A DNA stretch of 64,000 nucleotides from Aphrocallistes beatrix (Eukaryota; Porifera; Hexactinellida; Sceptrulophora; Aphrocallistidae), in NCBI GenBank assembly GCA_963281255.1, contig OY725501.1, positions 2,271,674 to 2,335,673 of the forward strand, read 5' to 3'. Position 1 is the stretch's first letter; the number at the start of each line of letters is the position of its first letter. The notes below the pieces were generated by a model. That model did no database searches and was not told the DNA's origin. It was given only the letters and a program-made list of their open reading frames with translations. The position numbers and the translations under genes are program-made. Shown piece after piece: positions 32,101 through 42,396 of this stretch.

Positions 32101-35100
32101 GGTGTCGCATCTCGGAGGTTTACTTGTAATTGCTTTTGATAATCATCAGAGCTTCACCATCTTCTACATCTAAAGGCATTGTTCAATTTTCCTTCTAACA
32201 ACTTTAATGCCTCTCCTACCGGAAAATTCACGGATGGCGTACTACTAGTATTAAAGTGGATCTATTCATAAAGGAATGTGTACTCAAACAGTTAGAAATA
32301 CTCTATTTTTGATTTCTATTTCCTAATCTACACTTTCTAATTACTCATAATTGAGATCCTCAACTCAATTAATAACTCCCAATATTATACAAGTAATTAT
32401 CTACCTTTGATACTTGATGCTACTTGTCCCGAGTCACAGCCATTATATATGATGGTGATTAGTGACACAAAGTGGCAGAGGTTAATAATTTTCTCTATGA
32501 GAATATGCATTTGTATCATAGACTCCTTTAACTAAGGACTGGAGGGTCTCATACTCGGGTCCTGTAACTTGAGTCTATTGCCTATCACTATAACTAGCCG
32601 TTATTTCGATGAGAAATGTATTATTGTTGAATAGGAAGTCGCATATGGTGAATTCATTGGTCACATTGGCATACTTGAAATATTTGTGGTTCTTGAGTTT
32701 TGCGGTTTTCACACCTTTCCATATATGGTAATAATGTTGATAACTTGGAATTGGTTAACGTTAGACATGAGAAATATATTATTATTGAATAGGAAGTCAT
32801 ATATAAAGAATCAATTGAGCATATCGACTTATCCTAAATGCTTCTAGTTTTTATTTTTGCGGTTTTCACACCTCCATATATGGTCATATTATAGACTTCT
32901 TTAGAGAGACTGAAGCCTCCCATGCTCGGGGTTTGTAATTTGAGTCTGAAGGATTAACTTGAGTCCTGGGCTAAAATGACTTCTAGAAGGGCTAGAGACA
33001 CTATCTCGGATCCATTTAGGGGATTTTGAGGACGGTGAGTTCAATAGCGTCATTTTCAACACCGCCTGGTGTCATCTTAAGGTCCAAAGGTCATATTTCA
33101 AGGTTAAATGGGTGAATTTTGGTAATGTTTGCCCATTTTTTCTGTCTGACTAATAAACAGTGAGAGATGGCTGATTGTAATGAGACGCAGTAGTGTATAG
33201 GAGCCCAAATTTGATATTTATTGCCCTATATGTAATTACATAAACATTATATGCATATCACAACACTATGTCTATTACAACGTTGTATATGCCTATCATT
33301 AGTTGGAGAGCTTGTCTTGCCTCCTGAGGCATCCCAAAGACTTTTCTTTGTCATTTACATTGAGGACATGAGCTTTCAATATAATGTTAGCAAAGTAGTA
33401 CATGCAGCCTTACTACCTGTACATCACAAAGGATAATAACTCAGCAAAATGAAAGCGGCAACGCATTTTAGCCTGGTCATGCAAATTATAGACATTGTGT
33501 ACAAAAAGACGGTTGACAAGACAAAAAAAAGGTGTTGTGATATGCATATAATGTTTATGTAATTACATATAGGGCAATAAATATCAAATTTGGGCTCCTA
33601 TACACACTGCGTCTCATTACAATCAGCCATCTCTCACTGTTTATTAGTCAGACAGAAAAAATGGGCAAACATTACCAAAATTCACCCATTTAACCTTGAA
33701 ATATGACCTTTGGACCTTTAAGATGACACCAGGCGGTGTTGAAAATGACGCTATTGAACTCACCGTCCTCAAAATCCCCTAAATGGATCCGAGATAGTGT
33801 CTCTAGCCCTTCTAGAAGTCATTTTAGCCCAGGACTCAAGTTAATCCTTCAGACTCAAATTACAAACCCCGAGCATGGGAGGCTTCAGTATTTCTCTAAA
33901 GAAGTCTATAATATGACCATATATGGAGGTGTGAAAACCGCAAAAATAAAAAAACTAGAAGCATTTAGGATAAGTCGATATGCTCAATTGATTCTTTATA
34001 TATGACTTCCTATTCAATAATAATACATTTCTCATGTCTAACGTTAACCAATTCCAAGTTATCAACATTATTATATGGAAAGGTGTGAAAACCGCAAAAC
34101 TCAAGAACCACAAATATTTCAAGTATGCCAATGTGACCAATGAATTCACCATATGCGACTTCCTATTCAACAATAATACATTTCTCATCGAAATAACGGC
34201 TAGTTATAGTGATAGGCAATAGACTCAAGTTACAGGACCCGAGTATGAGACCCTCCAGTCCTTAGTTAAAGGAGTTTATGATTTGTATTGAAAGTTTCAA
34301 AAATTAGTAATTCGGATGTGTGGTTTACGAATCTGAAATCAAAAATAGAATATTTCTTACTGTTTGATTACATATTCCTTTATGAATAGATCCACTTTAA
34401 TACTATTTGTATGGAGGTTTCCGTGGTGGCCGAATACTTTTGTCTGGGTAGTACTATATACAGTATAATACAATCGTCACACCTTCACTTGGTGCTTTTG
34501 CACTATGGTTAATCAATTTTTTTGAGAAATTTCGAACTTTTCTCCAAGTCTCCATTTATCCACTCTCGATCAGGTGGAGGACTGTCGCATGATCTCAGAC
34601 CGTAACTCGCGCCGGTCTAAAGGCATCGCATACGTGGAGTTCACCAGTGAGGAGTCTGTCCCTTTGGCCATTGCTATGACCGGCCAGAAGCTGAAAGGAC
34701 AGCCTGTCATCATTCAGGCCACTCAAGCTGAGAAGAACAGGTGTGCTTGTACCTATAACATCCTATGTCTAACCTTACTTAACTACGAACTGCAGTACGA
34801 TACCGGTGTGAGCGCGTTTTGGGGTAGAGAATGGTGACGCACGACAAAAGTGGTGCGACATATCCAGCAATAATATTATGCAAAATTGTGTCTCTATGCC
34901 CTTTACTGGAAGGAAGTCCTAGTTTATAATGACTATTTGTATATCAGGATAGCAGAAATGAACGAGAAACTGAAGAAAGCAAGTCTAGGCCCAACCAAAG
35001 TCTACCTCTCCTCTCTACACAGCAACATAGACGAGACCATGATAAAGGCTGTGCTGGAGCCCTTCGGACAGGTATGAGATACGTGTATAGACTGGAGATA

Positions 35101-37388
35101 ATGTGTGCTCCATTTGATATTATACAACCCATAGGTGGAAACAGTTGACATTGTCTGCGATCCTAACGGAAAGTCTAAAGGCACAGCTATCGCTGAGGTT
35201 GTTTGCTACTAGGCTAGGACATTTTCAATTTTCTGTTTGAAACCAGAGCGATTCTATTTTTGTTTATAAGGTTTACTGTGGAGTTTATAATCCCTTCTAG
35301 TTCAAGGACCCAGAGAGCGCTCGGCAGGCTTCCGAACATCTCAACGGGTTCGTGCTCGCGGGGAAATCGATCAGTGTAACGCACGTGACGGACAACCTCC
35401 ACCTCGAGTCTCTCGTCAATGCTGCAGGCGGCATGGGCGTAATGGACTTCGAGGACGTGGATAGGACTGGGATAGGCATGACCTCCACCTCCAGAGCCAA
35501 CCTAATGGCCAAACTCTCGCTCACCCATAACGCCGGTAATTAGCATTACATTTGTTCGGCACTTAAACTATACTCGCTCGCTCGAGAAGTCAGACCGCTT
35601 TCAGGATGTCAGTCCAGAGCTCCTAATGTTTTAGACTTCCGCACCCCTCTATCTTTCAAAATCAACTCTCGCACCCAACGAATTATATAACGATTACAAA
35701 CGCGAATCAAACTAGTATTTCAATCTAAGTATAAGATCAAACTAGTATTTCAATCTAAGTATAAGATCAAACTCGCGAAAAGAAAGTGCTAAGGATATAT
35801 GTAGTATTTGTAGTTCAATTATTATTTACAGGGTGTTAAGAAATTGATGCCCTCCTAATGGTACCGCTAAGATCAATCGCTAAATCAACGCTAAGCCCTC
35901 AATAATCTTTTGGGATGTCCAAGATGTGTGGCGAAAGATCTCTCTAACTGAAATTAGTAATTTTTCGGGGGTTTTGAAAAGGTTTACCGTTGCTATGAAT
36001 AAAGGGTGTATTTACTATTGTCCATGGAGTTTCTCGTTCAGGTTGAGAGTTGGCAGGTCAAATATCCTTAGACCAAAAGTTGCGAATGCGTTCCTTTTGA
36101 TTTATTCATGGACACTTTTAGGCAAAGGTGCCGTGGCACTCTATTTATTGTATAAAGGTAAAACAGACATGTTTTGAATAGTTTTGTCCCAGATAGAGAA
36201 ACTTTACCTCCAGGCCGATGCAATATTGTTATTATCGTATTTTCGAGAATCTCTTCTCTCTATTTTCTAAAGAGAGTACTTTCATGACTATAAGACTAAA
36301 AAATAATACTATAAGAAATTATTTGGATATTTCAAAGAACTTTCAAAATTTGCTTGAATATATATTTTGTGTTTTAAAAAGCTGTTACTTCTAGCAACTT
36401 TGTTCTCTATTTCTCTCTTATTGTACAGGTCTGACGGTTCCTGGTCTCACCGGCGCTTCAAGTTACATCTCCTCATGCTTTGTATTAGAGAACATGTTCT
36501 CACCGTGAGTTATAGTCCTACCTCACTTTTTTCTTTCAAAATCTAAAAAACCAACATAATTTTCTAACAATTTATTTACGAGGATACGGTAGGTATGGCT
36601 AGCCTGCGTCTGTAATCTTTTATTTCTCATTCACAACTAAGATATGCTAGTCAAAGGTTGTATACGTATATCTGCCCTGCATCCATAGGCATCGACGTTG
36701 GGGACTTGGGGGGGGCTTCAGGGGGGCAGAAACCCACAGAGAAATATTAATGTTTTAGATTCTGCTGCTATCACGGTAACTAATCATGGTAGAACTTAGG
36801 ATTAATGCAGTTCAATCCATAGGAGTCTGGAGACGAAGATCAACTGGGATGCTGAGATTCGAGACGACGTGCTGAGAGAGTGTATGAAATATGGCCACAC
36901 CTATCATATTCATGTTGATAAAAATTCACAGGTTTAGTCGAATCCTTCTAATTTCTTCATACCTGCCAGTATTATGTATCTCATCTCTACGAACTCTCCA
37001 TTCTAGGGAAATGTGTACGTTAAAGCTCAAACTCCTTCTATCGCATCTTCTATCATAAGTGCACTCGGTGGAAGATATTTCGCAGGTAATCATGTAGAAA
37101 ATCCCATATGAATATGCAGGAGAGTCTAGAGGCTAAACGAACGAACATGAACAAAGCCCAAGAGTTTTCTTGGGTCACTCAAATCAATCAGGGACCATCG
37201 TTAACTTCGTATTGCACATTTAGTACAAACCGCTCTACTCGAATGAATATTTTGTATTACATCTAGCATTACGTGTACATTGTCTAGGTCGGCTGGTGTC
37301 ATCTCATTACATCCCAGAATTAAACTACCATTCTCTCTTCCCTACATCTCTCAACGCGAACAACCCTCTCAAGCTAGTTGCATTATAG
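29129..37388 (+). CDS. RBM39: RBM39 (CAPER-alpha/HCC1) splicing factor, 13 coding exons
   Basis: The reconstructed CDS encodes about 497 residues (vertebrate RBM39 530). Exons: 29129-29185, 29835-29869, 30101-30220, 30400-30594, 30894-31026, 34574-34740, 34948-35071, 35135-35197, 35301-35535, 36429-36504, 36823-36931, 37007-37085, 37288-37388; all junctions are GT-AG and in phase. Start MADDDLDVDAMLEAP is the family signature. Order: RS-rich region (exons 2-4); RRM1 (ERDARTVMIMQVGA, SDRNSRRSKGIAYVEF); RRM2 (TKVYLSSLHSNIDE, KSKGTAIAE/FKDPESA); linker with GVMDFEDVDRTGIGMTS; C-terminal UHM-type RRM3 (NWDAEIRDDVLRECMKYG, GNVYVKAQTPSIAS, GGRYFAG with the R-x-F motif); end YIPELNYHSLFP. It is a U2AF65-related nuclear splicing factor and coactivator that binds U2 snRNP components through the UHM (family knowledge). 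Intron 5 is large and contains two transposable elements. The intron 8 donor is weak (GAG/GTTGTT), which may allow intron retention. Confidence 0.93.
31502..31651. mobile_element. 150-bp TIR element with 6-bp duplication (copy 2), in RBM39 intron 5
   Basis: Ends CATACATGCCAACTACCCC and AAGTGCATGTATG, flanked by CATGTT on both sides (31496-31501, 31652-31657). It is a shorter relative of 2866-3082. Confidence 0.65.
31839..32130. repeat. Cluster of short repeats in RBM39 intron 5
   Basis: Contains a tandem duplication of AATTACGTGGTATGACCGT (about 31842-31882), inverted TGGTCC/GGACCA motifs at 31925-32008, and an inverted pair ACCTCTGAGATGCGACA / TGTCGCATCTCGGAGGT (32049-32122) of the kind found at pogo-like termini. 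Confidence 0.45.
32246..34405. repeat. 2.2-kb fold-back structure in RBM39 intron 5
   Basis: The left arm 32246-33267 and right arm 33530-34405 are long near-perfect complements, for example outer TAGTATTAAAGTGGATCTAT and inner TAATTACATAAACATTATAT with their mirror images. The unique centre is about 260 bp. The left arm is longer by about 150 bp (extra sequence around 32345-32520). Each arm contains an internal duplication built on TTGCGGTTTTCACACCT. The open frames at 33736-34222 are in the right arm and have no domain. It is probably a fold-back transposon, but the target duplication was not resolved. Confidence 0.8.
35699..35775 (+). repeat. 33-bp tandem duplication in RBM39 intron 9
   Basis: GATCAAACTAGTATTTCAAT plus CTAAGTATAA occurs twice in direct tandem, followed by a partial third start (GATCAAACTCGCG). 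Confidence 0.7.
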
Positions 37389-39577
37389 AGCAAGGAAGTA
37401 AGAATTCAGGAACTCTCCTGTCTGCAAACTCTAATTCATTTTGTCTTTCTGTATTTGTTTAGCATTGTTATCTGGTGTTATTGTTAGGTTAAGATCTTGG
37501 TTTCCACTCGCTTGTTATTGAATTTTTAGATAAACATTTAATTATGTAAAATAGGAATTCTATCTCGTTTGCTAACTTGTATCGGGTGAGGTTCTAAACT
37601 AAATGCACATCCTCGTTGGACCAAGAATATGTTAACGAAGTATTAGGTATAATTATCACTGACTCGGATCATCGAAAGCGGGGTGTCTGGCCTGAGCACA
37701 AAGGCGTAGAGTTTTCAATTTTTAGTGCAGCTCCTTTATGGAGATGCTCTTATGGGATGGACAGTGTCCATCCGTACCCGCGATCCTGCGAAATCTAACA
37801 GTAGATGTGCACCATTTTTCCCAAAATTTTATTACATTCGGTTTTATAGGTACGTACAAGTATAGTATAGGCATTCAGATCTTCACAAATTTACTACAAA
37901 ACTGATGAAGTACTGTTGGTGCTATTAATAATGTAGTATGCTCCGCTTAATCGGGTCATTTTATTCAGGAACAGGATCATGCCAATAGCAGCTAATACAG
38001 GCTAACTTTTTTCGGTTAATGGGGTTCTCCGCTTAATTATTAATCGGGTCAAACTACCCTCTGACCAATGTGGTCATTATATGCAGAGCCAACTGTATTT
38101 CAGGAGTTATATCATATTTTCACACCTTTACACAATTTAAACAGTTAATTTATGGTACTATTTTATTATGGATAATCCGATTTTGGTAACTCTGCCCCCT
38201 TTGACAACCCCACACCCATGTCACACAAATGCTCTAATTTAGCTTCACTTTACACAAAATCGAAACTCGACCTGCGGTCAGATGTCACCGGCAGTTCAGA
38301 GATTGACCGGACTCCGTACAGAATTCATAGGTGAACCTAACTAATGGCAATATTCATCAAATATTTACAGGACTTATAGGTTTTGTCCAAATTATTAAAA
38401 CAAAGTATTTCTTAATCTGTTCCAAAAACTTTTTTTCCAGGTAATTATATCCTTTGTCCATGTTTTATCCGGTTTAACCGAATTGTGTTTGGAACTAATT
38501 ATTAACAAGCGAGCTTCGTGTCCACTTCAGTTGCCTTCGAGCGACTATCTCCTCTTCAAATAAATTCGCCAGTTCAAAATATAACATCGAACATTGTCTT
38601 AAATTCGATATTTAGAATCTATCACCCAAGATACAACCGTTGAAAGGTTGTCTAGCATTTTTTTGAAATATTTTTACTTTTTGTATCTACATTTTGTCAG
38701 CAAACAAATAACAGTTTTATCAAATAGTGCGAAATACGATATTCGGAATCTACACCCCTAAAAACCTAGGTCAAACGTAGAAAGCTAGTCTCTAGCATAC
38801 GGTTCTATTAAAAATTCGTCAAAAGAAATGAAAATATACACATCATATTTTTATACACTACGAGAAGATTAACATAGTATAAGTACTACAGTAAGGTGTG
38901 AACGTTTAGCCTATTAGATATCCGACATGTTCTTAAACTCAACATTTGACACCTACATGCCAATTTTCCTATTCCTAAGACTTGCCATTCTTCGAACAAT
39001 TCGAAAAAATCCTTAAGGTTTGACTTGTTGCCCAGCTTAGGCCATCATTTTAACCAGATACTGTGATCACGGTCCTGTCCATTAATCTTTTGTAGACGGA
39101 CAAAACCCAAACCTAAACATTTAAGAATTTTAGAAAGTGTCGATTGTGCCATATATGCCAGCTGGCCCATTATATCCAAAAGAGTGGATTTCCAAATAGT
39201 CTCCCGCTTATCAACACATTTCTGGTCCTCAGCAGGTAAGGGTCACTCTGAATGGCATAGGACAGATCCAAAATGTTCCTGACAGAATCGACGAATAGTT
39301 GCAACAGACATATTCCATTAGATGTCTTCGTTACTAACAACTATTATTGATATTGTTTGCATTTATGTCGCAGAAATAGAGCTTTAATCGTGGTAAAATG
39401 TACTGCTTAGTCAGAAGATTTCATCTCCAGAGCCCCCGAGATACAGGTCAGGTGTCTGAATCCGCAGAATTTAGACACTCATTTAGCTCTGAAGCATCCT
39501 CATAAATTGGGCCATGCGAAATACTGAAGAATTTAAACTAGCAAGGATGGAATTGTAAAGTACAAGTACAACGGAAT
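37389..39577. other. Intergenic DNA between RBM39 and the NHL gene
   Basis: Contains pogo-like end fragments with CTCCGCTTAATCGGGTCA at about 37947 and 38028; a copy of the GAAAGCTAGTCTCTAGCAT dispersed repeat at about 38700-38860; and a reverse fragment of the 23838-type Helitron interior at 38893-39005 (ACACCTACATGCCAATTTTC). No gene is supported; the frame at 37616-37798 is not convincing. Confidence 0.4.
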
Positions 39578-40501
39578 TTAATCATAAAATATTTGAAGGA
39601 CGCAAGAAGCATTGGAAGAGACGCAGACTAGTTTTGTCCGTTTGAATATTGCGATGCCTCCAGCCCTGGTAAGCATTCCAGGTTTATGGCCCCTCTCCTC
39701 TCCCCTGTGGAGGAGGTCCCCCTCATGCGAGAACACTTTCACGCCGTCTACCGACCAGTCGCTAATGACAATGTTATTTTGAGCATCCAGACAGAAGAAG
39801 TAGGCTCTCCTCACTTGCAATTCATGGCCTCTGCTTATGACGGACACTATCTTCTCTCCCGAAAGTGTGAAAATGTGGACACATGGGTTATCCTCGCAGC
39901 TCAACACAAACATTTCCTTCATTGAGAACTTCACATCAACAGGACGATTCATTGATGGATGTTGTAGTGACCCTTTGAAACCGAGGTCAGAATTCAGGAT
40001 TTGGATTCTGTTGTTCTTGTCATCTGCGACATATACCAGTTCATTCGGAGATATGGCGAGTTGGCGAGGAAAGTTGAATTCTTCTTTTCCAGATCCCTTT
40101 TTACCAGCTCGCTTAACCAAAGAGAGATCTCGCCGCGAGAACAGGAATAGGGCGTGAGACCAGTAGTCAGTGACATACACGCTGTCTTCATGGATTAGAA
40201 TGCCCCATGGCCCGGACAAGTGCTGGTTCCCGAACTGATTGACATAGTCTCCTGTCTCAGAAAATACTTGGATACGATGGTTGTAGCTATCTACCACATA
40301 GATGCGTCCTGTGTCCTCATGTGCTGACACTCCGTATGGCCATTTAACATCTCTCCTGCCGATTCCGATGTTCCCGACAGCTATGAGGTGTTTAAATGTG
40401 GTGTAATCAGGAATGGCAGCTAACATGGGATGGGGAGTGGTTCCTAGTTCCATGGTGTCGACGATTGGAACAGTGGCAGTATCTGTTAATCGTGTCGCCA
40501 T
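39578..40501 (-). CDS. Stand-alone NHL-repeat beta-propeller protein
   Basis: Predicted 307-residue protein consisting almost entirely of NHL repeats. Blades are recognisable by G(V/I)..H.D..(I/V)YV.D...HRI.VF spacing: WPYGVSAHEDTGRIYVVDSY with NHRIQVFSETGDYVNQFG; GPWGILIHEDSVYVTDYWSH; FPRQLAISPNELVYVADDKN with NRIQIL; RPVDVKFSMKEMFVLSCEDN; then two weaker blades ending AGGIAIFKRTKLVCVSSNAS. No RING, B-box or coiled coil precedes it, unlike the TRIM-NHL or RING-NHL proteins of bilaterians, and there is no signal peptide. NHL propellers usually bind protein or RNA, but no target can be inferred here. It is a single exon on the minus strand. The ATG at 40501 is the first in frame; an upstream 5' exon cannot be excluded. 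Confidence 0.85.
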   Translation of the reverse strand: MATRLTDTATVPIVDTMELGTTPHPMLAAIPDYTTFKHLIAVGNIGIGRRDVKWPYGVSAHEDTGRIYVVDSYNHRIQVFSETGDYVNQFGNQHLSGPWGILIHEDSVYVTDYWSHALFLFSRRDLSLVKRAGKKGSGKEEFNFPRQLAISPNELVYVADDKNNRIQILNSDLGFKGSLQHPSMNRPVDVKFSMKEMFVLSCEDNPCVHIFTLSGEKIVSVISRGHELQVRRAYFFCLDAQNNIVISDWSVDGVKVFSHEGDLLHRGEERGHKPGMLTRAGGIAIFKRTKLVCVSSNASCVLQIFYD

Positions 40502-42396
40502 ATCAAGACTTCAAGCAGAAATGATTTAGGAATTAATGAAAATGGAGAAGTTGAGTTTTGTCAACCAATAGTTGATTTCTCCATGTTATATCTCAGCAGA
40601 CTAATACAAGTATAATTATCCACGAGAGACTAGTGCTTGCTGGTTGATATCTAATACTGAGCATTGTCATTCAATGAGTATATTGTACTGATTAACTACC
40701 TATTCCATTTAAACTCCAAGGCTTCAGCACCTGCTGGGGTATTAAGTGTCCATTAACGACAGCAGAAGAATGGCAACAGGGACACCTACAATTTCCTTCT
40801 TTAACGAATGATTTTACCTTTTCTTCTGTGGATCCTCTTCCATCGTCGGGATTTCTCTCTACTCCCAATATCTGAAAGCTTGGGTCTTTGCTAGACTATC
40901 ACATTGGCTCGCTACAGCTACGGCAGAAAAGGAACAAGTCTACTGGTCCAGTCGGGTACCGAATGACATCTTGTATAATATGTATTATATGCAGTATATC
41001 TTACGAGCGTATTTACAATTATGTATAACTCAGTAGCAGTAGTCCAGACCACTCGCATGTATACTTCTGGTTTACCAGATCGCATAAAAGTTGACGAAAT
41101 AAATTAGAATCGGACCATACTGCTATGCTAAGTAGGCATTAGTCCATCGTGAAAAAGAAAAATATCGGTACTTATTTTTCATAAATATCGGTTTCATACC
41201 GATTTTCCGATATTTTTTAAAAATATCAATTTTTTACTGAAAATTTCGATATCAATATTTTCGATATTTTATCAGAATTTCCGATATTTCGGTGTCAAGC
41301 CTTGGTTAGGAAGCACACTAAAACTAGTCGGACAACAGTCCTGATTTTTCAGACAAATGACAACTTCAAAATTCTGATATATGCGGCTCCCCAGAAAATG
41401 CCCCCTCCCTTAAACATGAACCATGGATATTCGGGAGGGAGGGTATTTTCCTACGCTACTTGTAAGGGAAGTGAGTCCTCCATAGGAAAACGACCCCATT
41501 TACTAGTTCGTTGTGATAATAAAACGTTTTCAATTAAGATATCGAAGTTTGTAGTTTGTTTGTAATTTTTATGATTCATCTTCACTTGCACATTAGACTG
41601 ACTATAATTATTGTATTCTATTTTGTATCCTTATCGGTAACTGGGATGTTGTATGATATAATGAATTGATTGGTCATATCGTATTTAATGCTGATTACAT
41701 GTGATGTGATGTATACATAGTTGTGAAGATGAACCATAAGAATTGAGAACGTCTTTATTTACACAACGAACTGTAAGGGTCGCTTCCCTATGAAAGTAGC
41801 GTTCGATAATCCATGGATCCATGGTTTATGTTTAGGGGGAGAGGGCATTTTTCTATGGAACAGGGCTAGCAATGTTTTACTTATTTTCTAACAAAATAGT
41901 AAGATATTATATTGCCATACTTTAGCACTCGATATTCATTATTAATTATTGTTATAGGTATAAGAATGGTTGCTGTCCTAAAACACAGCAATCATTCCTG
42001 CTGAACTAAATACAGTCAACTCCGCTTAATCGGGACAAAATATCCAGAGCCACAAAATTGCCACCACGGAGGCCATCTCTGCAGGCTGACTAGGAGCACA
42101 ACAACATTGATAAGACTGGTCGAGATAATTTCAATCAAGTGCACAATAACAGACAAATAGCGTTGATATTAATAGTTAATCTTGACATGATAGACCACAG
42201 CATATACAAATATAAATGGTTATGTATATGTACACTAATGCCTTTCGGATTTGAAGTGCAAATATTTCGCGCAAAGGTGAACGACCAAGAAAAGGCAGAG
42301 AGTACAAGCTTAAAAGTTATCACCGGTGTATAAAACTCCTGTAGGAGGTGACTACTATCGTTAAATCGGCTTAAAAATTTAAGTGAGTGCAAGGGT
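40502..42396. other. Intergenic DNA between NHL gene and PP1-regulator 3' end
   Basis: Contains an AT-rich block of repeated GATATTT/AAATATC at 41155-41290 with a hAT-like TAGGCATTAG left end near 41133; a fragment of the 24601-type element at 41350-41395; two diverged inverted blocks around GAACCATGGATATTC (41418) and GATCCATGGTTTATG (41817); and a pogo-type end CAGTCAACTCCGCTTAATCG at 42014. No gene is supported. Confidence 0.4.

Noticed and set aside
33736..34222. Open frames in RBM39 intron 5
   Set aside because: They lie in the right arm of the 2.2-kb fold-back structure, have mirror counterparts and no recognisable domain.
35926..36177. 83-codon frame in RBM39 intron 9
   Set aside because: Flanked by RBM39 exons that splice across it in phase; no domain, low GC.
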